Part shown: positions 7,210 through 14,984 of the stretch, piece after piece
How positions within the stretch are numbered: the stretch's first letter is position 1
Layout of the letters: every line of letters begins with the position of its first letter
Source of the DNA: Thermococcus sp. 4557
GTDB taxonomy: Archaea > Methanobacteriota_B > Thermococci > Thermococcales > Thermococcaceae
Length of the DNA stretch: 64,000 bases
Direction: 5' to 3'
Assembly: GCF_000221185.1 (NCBI RefSeq)
Contig: NC_015865.1
Coordinates: forward strand, 806,001 to 870,000
Notes under the pieces: generated by a model
What the model was told of the DNA's origin: nothing
The model's input: the letters and a program-made list of their open reading frames with translations, nothing else
The model's database searches: none
Program-made: the position numbers and the translations under genes

Positions 7210-9528
7210 ATGAAGGCCTACCGACTTCACGTTCAAGGCATCGTTCAGGCCGTTGGATTTCGGCCCTTCGTCTACAGAATCGCCCACGAAAACAACCTGC
7301 GGGGCTACGTCAAGAACCTCGGCGATGCGGGAGTTGAGATAGTAGTCGAGGGCAGAGAGGAGGATATAGCGGCTTTTCTGCGAGACCTCAGGGAGAAGCT
7401 TCCCCCGCTCGCGCGGATAGAGATGATAAGGAAGAAGGAGCTCCCTCCCCAGGGCTTCGACCGCTTCTACATCGAAAAGAGCTCCCAGGGCGGGGAAGGC
7501 GGGGACTCGATAATCCCGCCGGACATAGCCATATGCGAGGACTGCCTGAGGGAGCTCTTTGATCCGACGGACAAGCGCTACATGTACCCCTTCATCGTCT
7601 GCACCAACTGCGGGCCCAGGTTTACAATCATCGAGGACTTGCCCTACGACCGCAAGAACACGACGATGCGCGAGTTTCCGATGTGCGACTACTGCGAGAG
7701 CGAGTACAGGGACCCACTAAACAGGCGCTACCATGCTGAACCCGTCTGCTGTCCGGTCTGCGGGCCGAGCTACCGGCTTTACACGAACGATGGAGAGGAA
7801 ATCACGGGCGACCCGCTGAAGAGGACGGCCGAACTCATAGACAAGGGCTACATCGTCGCAATCAAGGGAATAGGGGGAATACACCTCGCCTGCGACGCAA
7901 CCAACGAAGAGGCAGTCGCGGAGCTGAGGCGGAGAACCCACAGGCCCCAGAAGCCCTTCGCGATAATGGCTAAGGACGTCGAGACTGTCGAGGAGTTCGC
8001 CTTTTTAAGCAGAGAAGAACTCGAGGAGCTGACTTCTTACAGGAGGCCGATAATAACCCTCCGCAAGAAGGAGCCGTTCCCCCTCCCGGAGAACCTCGCA
8101 CCGGGACTGCACACCATAGGCGTCATGCTGCCCTACGCGGGTACCCACTACATACTCTTCCACTGGAGCAGGAGCAGGGTTTACGTCATGACATCCGCGA
8201 ACTACCCTGGAATGCCCATGGTCAAGGACAACGACCGGGCCTTCGAGGAGTTAAAGGATGTCGCCGACTACTTCCTCCTCCACAACAGGAAGATACTCAA
8301 CAGGGCCGACGACAGTGTCATCAGGTTCGTCAACGGGAGAAGGGCGGTGATAAGGCGCTCCCGCGGCTTCGTTCCCCTGCCAATAGAGATACCCTTCAAC
8401 TACCGCGGTTTAGCAGTCGGGGCGGAGCTTCTCAACGCCTTTGGAGTAGCTAAAAACGGGAAAGTCTACCCGAGCCAGTACATAGGGAACACCTCGAAGG
8501 TCGAAGTCCTCGAGTTCATGGAGGGGGCAATAAAGCACTTCCAGAGGATTCTCCGCGTTAGGGACTTCGACTTAATAATCGCAGACCTCCACCCGAGCTA
8601 CAACACGACGAAGCTGGCAATGGAGCTCGCGAACGAGATGAACGTTGAGCTCCTCCAGGTGCAGCACCACTACGCCCACATAGCGAGCGTCATGGCCGAG
8701 CGGAAGCTGGACGAGATGATAGGCATAGCCGTTGACGGAGTCGGCTACGGGACGGACGGCCACACCTGGGGCGGAGAGGTGATATACCTGAGCTATGAGG
8801 ACGTGGAGAGACTGGCCCACATAGACTACTACCCGCTCCCGGGCGGAGATTTGGCCAGCTATTACCCACTGAGGGCCCTGATGGGCATCCTGAGCAAGGT
8901 CTACGGCGTCGAGGAGCTCGAGGGAATAATAGAGAGGTGCTGTCCGAAGGCCATCGAGAGCCTCCGCTACGGGAGGGTGGAGTTCAACGTCGTACTGACC
9001 CAGCTGGCGAAGGAGGTCAACACGAGCTACGCCTCATCAACGGGAAGGGTTCTCGATGCCTTCTCGGTCCTTCTCAACGTGGCATACAGGAGGCACTATG
9101 AGGGCGAACCGGCCATGAAGCTGGAGAGCTTCGCGATGCGCGGGAAGAACGACCTTAAGTTCGAGGTTCCAGTTGACGGAGAGCTGATAAGGGTCGAGGA
9201 GCTCTTCGCACAGGCACTCGACGTCATCGACACCGCCAGTCCGGCGGACATAGCCTACTCGGCCCACCTCGCCCTCGGAAGGGCCTTCGCTGAAACGGCC
9301 GTGGAGAGGGCGAAGGAGTTCGGGGTTAAGAACGTTGGGATAAGCGGCGGCGTCGCCTTCAACGAGCTCATAGTCAAGACCGCCAGGAAGATCGTCGAGG
9401 CCGCGGGACTGAGATTCCACACGACCCACGAGGTCCCGCGCGGGGACAACGGAATAAACGTCGGTCAGGCCTTCCTCGGCGGGCTGTACCTCGAGGGGTA
9501 CCTAACAAGGGAGGACCTGATGCTGTGA
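7210..9528 (+). CDS. hypF: Carbamoyltransferase HypF
   Basis: Makes the thiocarbamate on HypE from carbamoyl phosphate and ATP, the source of the cyanide ligands. The 772 residues hold, in order: an acylphosphatase domain (HVQGIVQAVGFRPF, about 5-90), a paired zinc-finger region (CEDC...CTNCG...CDYC...CCPVCG, about 105-180), a YrdC-like nucleotide-binding domain (about 195-380) and a Kae1-like domain with the HHYAH metal motif near 490. I use the ATG at 7210, which has a well-spaced GGTGAGAGG; the GTG at 7201 lies in that site. Separate SurR-type promoter. Confidence 0.96.
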   Translation: MKAYRLHVQGIVQAVGFRPFVYRIAHENNLRGYVKNLGDAGVEIVVEGREEDIAAFLRDLREKLPPLARIEMIRKKELPPQGFDRFYIEKSSQGGEGGDSIIPPDIAICEDCLRELFDPTDKRYMYPFIVCTNCGPRFTIIEDLPYDRKNTTMREFPMCDYCESEYRDPLNRRYHAEPVCCPVCGPSYRLYTNDGEEITGDPLKRTAELIDKGYIVAIKGIGGIHLACDATNEEAVAELRRRTHRPQKPFAIMAKDVETVEEFAFLSREELEELTSYRRPIITLRKKEPFPLPENLAPGLHTIGVMLPYAGTHYILFHWSRSRVYVMTSANYPGMPMVKDNDRAFEELKDVADYFLLHNRKILNRADDSVIRFVNGRRAVIRRSRGFVPLPIEIPFNYRGLAVGAELLNAFGVAKNGKVYPSQYIGNTSKVEVLEFMEGAIKHFQRILRVRDFDLIIADLHPSYNTTKLAMELANEMNVELLQVQHHYAHIASVMAERKLDEMIGIAVDGVGYGTDGHTWGGEVIYLSYEDVERLAHIDYYPLPGGDLASYYPLRALMGILSKVYGVEELEGIIERCCPKAIESLRYGRVEFNVVLTQLAKEVNTSYASSTGRVLDAFSVLLNVAYRRHYEGEPAMKLESFAMRGKNDLKFEVPVDGELIRVEELFAQALDVIDTASPADIAYSAHLALGRAFAETAVERAKEFGVKNVGISGGVAFNELIVKTARKIVEAAGLRFHTTHEVPRGDNGINVGQAFLGGLYLEGYLTREDLML

Positions 9529-9575
9529 GGAAAGAATTTAACCAAAAAACACAACTATGTAAACGGGTGTAGTGA

Positions 9576-9902
9576 ATGCCGGTGCTCCAGAGGGAGGAAC
9601 TCGAAAAAATCCTCAACGAGGTAAAGTCTAGGCTCCAGGAGATTCTGGGCGATGACTTGGCCGAGGTCATCCTCTTCGGCTCCTACGCGAGGGGGGAGGC
9701 GAGGGAAGACAGCGATGTGGATGTGCTGGTCGTGGTTAGGAGAAGGCTGACAATCGATGAACACGACAGGCTTAACGAGGTCACGGAGAAGTACATCATG
9801 GAGAGGGGACTCGTTATTTCGCTCATCGTTTATCCAGTCAGTCCGGGAATGGAGCACGACCCGCTGATTCAGAACGTCCACGTGGAGGGTATTAAGGTAT
9901 GA
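9576..9902 (+). CDS. MNT-type minimal nucleotidyltransferase (antitoxin candidate)
   Basis: A 108-residue nucleotidyltransferase of the polymerase-beta fold. The active-site motif is present as LFGSYARGEAREDSDVDVLV, giving the Gly-Ser and the two metal-binding Asp residues. An overlap of four bases joins it to a HEPN gene. Such MNT/HEPN pairs are an abundant archaeal toxin-antitoxin type in which the MNT protein neutralises, in studied cases by AMPylation, the HEPN ribonuclease. The unusual point is its place between hypF and hypE. A weak TATA (AATTTAACC, near 9536) could drive it separately. Confidence 0.85.
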   Translation: MPVLQREELEKILNEVKSRLQEILGDDLAEVILFGSYARGEAREDSDVDVLVVVRRRLTIDEHDRLNEVTEKYIMERGLVISLIVYPVSPGMEHDPLIQNVHVEGIKV

Positions 9903-10291
9903 ACAAATACGAAGAGATGCTAAAAAAAGCTCGGGAGAGCATTGAAGCGGCTAAAACCCTGCTGGAACGGGGTTTCTATGGGTTTGCCCTCTCAAGAGCA
10001 TACTACACAATGTTCTACTGTGCGGAGGCCATTCTGCTGACAAAAGACATCAGTGTTTCAAAGCATTCCGCCCTCATAGCCCTCTTCGGAAGGGAGTTCG
10101 TCAAGACGGGAAAAGTTCCTCACAGGTTTTTCACCCATCTGCGGACGGCATTTAACCTTAGGCAGACGGCCGATTACTCCTTCGTGGTTGATATAACCGA
10201 GGAAGAGGCGCGCGAGAACATAAGGCGCGCCGAAGAATTCCTCGAATTTACGAGGCACTACCTCTCATCCAAGGGATTTTTGGAGGAATGA
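9899..10291 (+). CDS. HEPN-domain protein (toxin candidate)
   Basis: A 130-residue all-helical HEPN protein (PF05168-like). The conserved helix reads LSRAYYTMFYCAEAILL. In active HEPN ribonucleases this region normally carries an Arg-x(4-6)-His motif, RAYYxMFH in this subfamily; here a Tyr stands where the His is expected. It may therefore be catalytically weak or act as a binding module. It overlaps the MNT gene upstream by four bases and its TGA overlaps the region before hypE, whose ribosome site (GGAGG) lies in its last codons. Confidence 0.8.
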   Translation: MNKYEEMLKKARESIEAAKTLLERGFYGFALSRAYYTMFYCAEAILLTKDISVSKHSALIALFGREFVKTGKVPHRFFTHLRTAFNLRQTADYSFVVDITEEEARENIRRAEEFLEFTRHYLSSKGFLEE

Positions 10292-10293
10292 GT

Positions 10294-11310
10294 ATGATTG
10301 AGAAGATAAAGCTCGAACACGGGGCAGGCGGAGAGATAATGGAGGAGCTCCTAAGGGACGTCGTACTGAAGAGCCTGAGCCTGAAATCTGCCGGTGGAAT
10401 CGGACTGGATGCCCTCGACGACGGGGCGGCGATACCATTCGGCGATAAGCACCTCGTCTTCACGATAGACGGCCACACGGTCAAGCCACTCTTCTTCCCG
10501 GGTGGAGACATAGGACGCTTGGCGGTAAGCGGGACTGTCAACGACCTGGCGGTGATGGGGGCCAAGCCCTTAGCTTTGGCCAACTCCATGATAATTGGAG
10601 AAGGCTTCGACGGTGAGGACCTGAAGAGAATCCTCCGCTCGATGGACGAGACTGCCAAAGAGGTGCCGGTTCCCATCGTCACCGGCGACACCAAGGTTGT
10701 TGAGGACGGTATAGGCATCTTCGTCATAACCGCTGGAATAGGAATCGCGGAGAGGCCTGTAAGCGACGCCGGAGCGAAGGTAGGCGACGTTGTTCTGGTC
10801 AGCGGAACGATAGGCGACCACGGGATAGCGCTGATGAGCCACCGCGAGGGAATAGCCTTCGAGACCGAGCTGAAGAGCGACGTTGCCCCGATATGGGAGG
10901 TCGTCGAGGCGGTGGCTAAAGCGATAGGCTGGGAGAACATACATGCCATGAAGGACCCAACCAGGGGCGGCCTAAGCAACGCCCTTAACGAGATGGCGAG
11001 GAAGGCCAACGTTGGAATACTCATATGGGAGGCCGACGTGCCCGTGAGGCCGGAGGTCAGGGCGGCGAGCGACATGCTGGGCATAAGCCCCTTCGACGTC
11101 GCCAACGAGGGCAAGGTTATTATGGTCGTTCCAAGGGAGCACGCGGAGGAGGCGCTGGAAGCCATGAGGAGCACTGAGAAGGGAAAGAACGCGGCGATAA
11201 TCGGCGACGTCATAGAGGACTACAGGGGCAAGGTTCTCGTGGAGACGGGCATAGGCGGAAAGCGCTTCCTTGAGCCTCCAGCCGGAGACCCGGTTCCGAG
11301 GGTCTGCTGA
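10294..11310 (+). CDS. hypE: Hydrogenase maturation protein HypE
   Basis: Receives the carbamoyl group from HypF on its C-terminal cysteine and dehydrates it with ATP to a thiocyanate, the cyanide donor for HypC/HypD. The 338-residue protein has the PurM/AIRS fold, with LEHGAGGE at the start, FTIDGHTVKP, the ATP-binding GDTKVVE and DPTRGGLSN. It ends with PRVC, so the essential C-terminal Cys is present. I choose ATG 10294, seven bases after GGAGG, over the ATG at 10288, which is too close. It closes the hyp cluster. Confidence 0.96.
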   Translation: MIEKIKLEHGAGGEIMEELLRDVVLKSLSLKSAGGIGLDALDDGAAIPFGDKHLVFTIDGHTVKPLFFPGGDIGRLAVSGTVNDLAVMGAKPLALANSMIIGEGFDGEDLKRILRSMDETAKEVPVPIVTGDTKVVEDGIGIFVITAGIGIAERPVSDAGAKVGDVVLVSGTIGDHGIALMSHREGIAFETELKSDVAPIWEVVEAVAKAIGWENIHAMKDPTRGGLSNALNEMARKANVGILIWEADVPVRPEVRAASDMLGISPFDVANEGKVIMVVPREHAEEALEAMRSTEKGKNAAIIGDVIEDYRGKVLVETGIGGKRFLEPPAGDPVPRVC

Positions 11311-11335
11311 GCCCCTTTTCACGATTCCCACTTTT

Positions 11336-11370
11336 GTCCTTAACCTTCGGTTTGGGAAAGCCGTATAAGG
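11336..11370 (+). promoter_or_regulatory. SurR-like box and TATA upstream of the TBP-like/desulfurase operon
   Basis: GTCCTTAACCTTCGGTT (11336-11352) differs from GTTn3AACn5GTT at one base. It lies just before a TATA element, GTATAAGG (about 11363-11370). Same geometry as at hypC and hypF, which suggests that the next two genes respond to the same regulator. Confidence 0.5.
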
Positions 11371-11400
11371 CTCTTTTTCCAATTTTGACCGGTGGGGGAG

Positions 11401-11694
11401 ATGATAATCGCAAAGCCCTGCGTAACGATGAAGGGGATTGTCATAAGCGGCTACTCGTGGGACAGGAAGGTGAAAGTTGACCTCACGAGAACCGCCCAGT
11501 GCCTGAAGGAGAAGGGTTACACCGTGAAGAAGCTCCTGCCGGGGATGATGCTCATTCTCGAGATGGAGGGCTACGAAACGAGCGTCTATCCGAGCGGCAA
11601 GATAATAATCAAGCTCCTTGAGGACTCAAAGAAGGGTGAGGAGCTCGCTCGAATAATCTACGACTGCGCTGGAGTTCTGGAGGTGGTTTCATGA
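11401..11694 (+). CDS. Small protein resembling a single TBP repeat
   Basis: A 97-residue protein of no assigned function. I start at ATG 11401 after GGTGGGGGAG. The second half (LPGMMLILEMEGYETSVYPS, then GKIIIK and a helix) follows the pattern of one TATA-binding-protein repeat, in which a strand-turn SSGK(I/L)V is followed by the long helix. Only one repeat is present, so it could dimerise. Its stop overlaps the start of a cysteine desulfurase (ATGA), and the shared promoter has a SurR-like box. DNA binding is not shown; the fold could also serve an enzyme-partner role, for example with the desulfurase. Confidence 0.55.
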   Translation: MIIAKPCVTMKGIVISGYSWDRKVKVDLTRTAQCLKEKGYTVKKLLPGMMLILEMEGYETSVYPSGKIIIKLLEDSKKGEELARIIYDCAGVLEVVS

Positions 11695-12890
11695 GGATTC
11701 CGGAGGACGTTAGAAAGGACATTCCGCTGACCGAGGAGGTCATATACTTCGACAACACGGCCACTTCGCTCACGCCAAGGCCGGTTATAGAGGCGATGGA
11801 CGAGTACTACCTCAAGTACCGCGCCAACGTTCACAGGGGAATACACAGGCTCTCTCAAATGGCCACTCACAAGTACGAGGAGAGCAGGAAAGTAGTTGCC
11901 GACTTCCTCAACGCGGAGTTCGAGGAGATAGTCTTCACCAAGAACACGAGCGAGAGCCTCAATTTAGTTGCTCTCGGCCTCGAACATCTCTTCAAACCCG
12001 GCGACAAGATAGTGACGACTCCCTACGAGCACCACTCGGATTTGCTCCCATGGCAGAGGCTGGCCAAAAAGCTCGGCCTCAAGTTAGAGTTCATAGAGGG
12101 CGACGACGAGGGCAACCTCGACCTGAGCGACGCTGAGAAGAAGATTAAAGACGCGAAGCTCGTCGCTGTTCAGCACGTCTCCAACGCCCTCGGCGTTATC
12201 CACGAGGTCGAGGAGCTTGGCAAGATGGCGAAGGAAGCAGGGGCGATATTCGTCGTTGATGCCGCCCAGAGCGCCGGCCACATGGAAGTGGACGTGAAGA
12301 AACTCCACGCGGACTTCCTGGGACTTTCCGGCCACAAGGGGCCGATGGGGCCGACTGGAATAGGCGTCCTCTACATCAACGAGGAGTTTTTTGAAACCTT
12401 TGAGCCTCCGCTGATAGGCGGGGGGACGATAGAGGACGTCAGTCTGGATGGTTACAAGCTGACCGAGCCGCCCGAGCGCTTTGAGGCTGGAACGCCGAAC
12501 ATAGGCGGTGCCATAGGCCTCGCCGCTGGAATAAAGTACATCGAGAAAATCGGGATAGACAGAATCGAGAGACAGGAGCACAAGCTGGTCAAGAGAATAA
12601 CGGAGGGACTCGACGAGCTCGAAGTGCCCTGGTACGGGCCGAGGAACCTGAAGAAGCACGCCGGTGTCGTCAGCTTCAACGTTCCACCGCTCCACCCCCA
12701 CGACGTCGCGGCGATACTTGACGAGCACGGCATCATGGTGAGGAGCGGTCACCACTGTGCTTTACCGGTGATGAAGAAGCTCGGGATAAACGGCACGGTT
12801 AGAGCCTCGTTCCACGTCTACAACAGCGTGAAAGAGGTCGAGACTTTCCTCGGGGTCATGGAGGAGCTGGTAAAAAGTTTGAGGGGCTAG
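11691..12890 (+). CDS. Cysteine desulfurase, SufS/Csd type
   Basis: PLP enzyme that takes sulfur from cysteine for Fe-S cluster or thio-cofactor synthesis. The 399-residue class-V aminotransferase fold has YFDNTATSLTP at the start, EHHSDLLPW (the His that stacks on PLP), the DAAQSAGH cofactor Asp/His, the Schiff-base Lys in SGHKGPMGPTG, and the catalytic Cys356 in RSGHHCALP, typical of the group II (SufS-like) loop. Translation is coupled to the TBP-like gene. Proximity to hypE and hypD suggests Fe-S supply to hydrogenase maturation, which is inference. It overlaps the next convergent gene by four bases. Confidence 0.93.
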   Translation: MRIPEDVRKDIPLTEEVIYFDNTATSLTPRPVIEAMDEYYLKYRANVHRGIHRLSQMATHKYEESRKVVADFLNAEFEEIVFTKNTSESLNLVALGLEHLFKPGDKIVTTPYEHHSDLLPWQRLAKKLGLKLEFIEGDDEGNLDLSDAEKKIKDAKLVAVQHVSNALGVIHEVEELGKMAKEAGAIFVVDAAQSAGHMEVDVKKLHADFLGLSGHKGPMGPTGIGVLYINEEFFETFEPPLIGGGTIEDVSLDGYKLTEPPERFEAGTPNIGGAIGLAAGIKYIEKIGIDRIERQEHKLVKRITEGLDELEVPWYGPRNLKKHAGVVSFNVPPLHPHDVAAILDEHGIMVRSGHHCALPVMKKLGINGTVRASFHVYNSVKEVETFLGVMEELVKSLRG

Positions 12891-13786
12891 AGGGGCATCT
12901 CGCCCCATTCCACGTCTATAGTCTCCGGCGTGCGGTAGATGAAGGCCGCCTGCCCCTTGTGGACGTGCTTCCTCATCGGACCCGGTGGAACGCCGTTCGT
13001 TTCATAGATAACGCTCTGAGTATCCGGGTCGTGGTAGAGGAGCAAACTCGGGCCCACGAGGTTCATTATCGACTCCACAGCGTACTGCGTAGCCAGAACC
13101 GTGACCCTGCTCCGTAGGGGCCTCGTTATGAGGGGAATCGCGGCGCTCCCCGCGGTGGTGTAGGCCAGGACCGCGGCATCGCTGACCCCTATCATCGTAT
13201 TCCTCCTCTTTCTAACGACGGCCGCCACGATGAGAAAGGTCATCCCCGCGAGGGTTATGCTGTAGGTCTCCCCGAGGTTTACCAGGACGTTCCCCCCAAA
13301 CCCGGGGGCTTTGCCAGAGTAGAACGCCTCATCGAGGGGTGTGTAGCTCTCCCCGATGACCTCGGCGTACTTGGTCCTTGACTTCGCCGCCTCCGGGACG
13401 CTCTTCACCTTGCCTGCGAGGAAGTCCGCGTAGAGCCTCTCGGTCAGCGTCCTGTCGAGGCCGTAGACGGTCTGCACTATGGTGGCCGCTGTGTAGCCAT
13501 CGAGGAGCCCCGCCGAGGCAAGGGCTATCGGGTCAAGGCCCGTGCCCTTTCCATCCTCCACCTTGATGACCGTGTCAAAGCCCTCCTCCGGGAAAGTCCC
13601 GGCGGTGTCGAAGATCACCGTTTCGTAGCCCATCTCCCGATATTTCCCTGCAAAATACTCGAGGGCCTTTCCGGGCCATTCGTCCATGCCGAAGACCTTC
13701 AGAGTTCTGCCGTGATAGACGGGGTCGTAGAAGACGTCCTCACCTTCTCTCTCAAAAAGTCTGACCGCTATGCGGCTGTACTTCAT
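12887..13786 (-). CDS. Unknown protein resembling a degenerate HerA/VirB4-type ATPase
   Basis: A 299-residue protein with no firm family. Its layout resembles a HerA/VirB4-like core: FGMDEWPGKALEYF where a P-loop would be (GK kept, Thr replaced by Ala, one residue longer), then VIFDTAGTFPEEGFD, then GKGTGLDPIALA (compare the NPL segment of VirB4), then MIGVSDAAVL in the Walker B place without the Glu, then SRVTVLATQ and KGQAAFIY. I infer a non-hydrolysing relative. Start chosen at ATG 13786 after GGTGAG; a TATA element lies at about 13815-13826. Convergent 4-base overlap with the desulfurase. Confidence 0.6.
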   Translation of the reverse strand: MKYSRIAVRLFEREGEDVFYDPVYHGRTLKVFGMDEWPGKALEYFAGKYREMGYETVIFDTAGTFPEEGFDTVIKVEDGKGTGLDPIALASAGLLDGYTAATIVQTVYGLDRTLTERLYADFLAGKVKSVPEAAKSRTKYAEVIGESYTPLDEAFYSGKAPGFGGNVLVNLGETYSITLAGMTFLIVAAVVRKRRNTMIGVSDAAVLAYTTAGSAAIPLITRPLRSRVTVLATQYAVESIMNLVGPSLLLYHDPDTQSVIYETNGVPPGPMRKHVHKGQAAFIYRTPETIDVEWGEMPL

Positions 13787-13843
13787 GCATCTCACCGGTT
13801 AAGGATAGGAAAAGGTTCTATAAACGGCTTCTGGTTCGTCCAC

Positions 13844-14980
13844 CTAAACGACCTTCACCATCCTCTCCATCCAGGGGCTCAGCCTCACCCGTATGTAGCC
13901 CCTCAGCCTTTCATCGACCTCGCTGTCCCCGGTGTAGACCCTGACAACGCCGCCGGCTATCTTTGAGGGAGTCGCGACCACGAGGATGTTCTCCTTCGGA
14001 ACCCCCCTCAGGACCTCCGCCGAGAACTGCTGGTTTCCCCTGCCAAAGAGGAAGTTGAGGCCCCCGATGACCGTAACGACGATTTTGGGGTTCCTGTCAA
14101 CAAACCTGAGGAGGTCTTTCTCTGTTGCGTCCTTCACTAGGAGTCTGGCCCCCCCATCTTTAACCTCGACCACGTCAACGCCGAGGAGAGTCCCATCTAT
14201 TCCAAGCAAGTCCTTTATTCTCTTTATCGTCGAGCCGGAGCCGAGGAAGTAAACGCCGTCGTTCTCAAGTATCTCCTCTGCAACGGTTTCAGCTATCGCC
14301 TCAAGCTCCGCCTCTTCATCGAGGGGGATTCCCTCCTTACTCCCCTGGACGAGGGTCTCAACGACCGGAACGAGGGCCTTTCCGTAGGTTCTGGCCTTAA
14401 CCTCGTCGTGCCTGTAGGCTTCCTCGTCTATGTCCCTGACTTCCCTCTCCTCAAGCCCCGCCCTTCCCCTGAGGAACTCTACGAGGAGCTTCGCCGCGTC
14501 CTCGGGTGATGTTGCAAAAACCCCGGAGTACATCTTGACGCCGGTGGGGATACCGAGGATTGGGAGCCTCTCATCAACGGCCTCAACAACGTCCCTGGCG
14601 GTTCCATCGCCGCCGGCAAAGAGGAGTAGCTCGACCTTTCCGATCATTCTCCTCGCGAGCTCCTTCGTGTCCTCGGGGGTGGTGTCGGGAAGCTCAATCC
14701 CCTCAACTTCCCGAAAGCCTATCTCCCTGTGCCTGATAACCTCGTAGGGAAAATTGAACTCCCTGAGGACGTTCTCCCCGAGCGGCCCCGGGCCGGTGAG
14801 GAACTTTACTTTCTCCACCTCTTCGTATTGGCTCAGCTCGCTGAGGAAGAGCCTCACGAGGTCTTGAGCTATCGGCCTCGCCCCCCGCTTCACGGCCTCC
14901 TCAACGACACCATCGGTCCCCTTTAGGGCCACCTTACCTCCCATTCCAGCTATGGGGTTGATTATCAGTCCAACGCGCAT
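13844..14980 (-). CDS. ATP-NAD kinase-like protein (COG3199 type)
   Basis: A 378-residue relative of NAD and diacylglycerol kinases. It starts with MRVGLIINPIAGMGGKVALKGTDG and carries LLFAGGDGTARDVVEAV near residue 115, the GGDGT signature of the fold. A long C-terminal half contains VTVIGGLNFLFGRGNQQ, typical of the archaeal/bacterial COG3199 group. The physiological substrate of this group is not settled, so NAD kinase activity is only likely. The ribosome site AGGTGA overlaps the stop of the upstream channel gene, so the two are probably co-transcribed. Confidence 0.8.
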   Translation of the reverse strand: MRVGLIINPIAGMGGKVALKGTDGVVEEAVKRGARPIAQDLVRLFLSELSQYEEVEKVKFLTGPGPLGENVLREFNFPYEVIRHREIGFREVEGIELPDTTPEDTKELARRMIGKVELLLFAGGDGTARDVVEAVDERLPILGIPTGVKMYSGVFATSPEDAAKLLVEFLRGRAGLEEREVRDIDEEAYRHDEVKARTYGKALVPVVETLVQGSKEGIPLDEEAELEAIAETVAEEILENDGVYFLGSGSTIKRIKDLLGIDGTLLGVDVVEVKDGGARLLVKDATEKDLLRFVDRNPKIVVTVIGGLNFLFGRGNQQFSAEVLRGVPKENILVVATPSKIAGGVVRVYTGDSEVDERLRGYIRVRLSPWMERMVKVV

Positions 14981-14984
14981 GCTA

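Noticed and set aside
8572-9429. Minus-strand frames within hypF
   Set aside because: Antisense to well-recognised HypF domains; no independent support.
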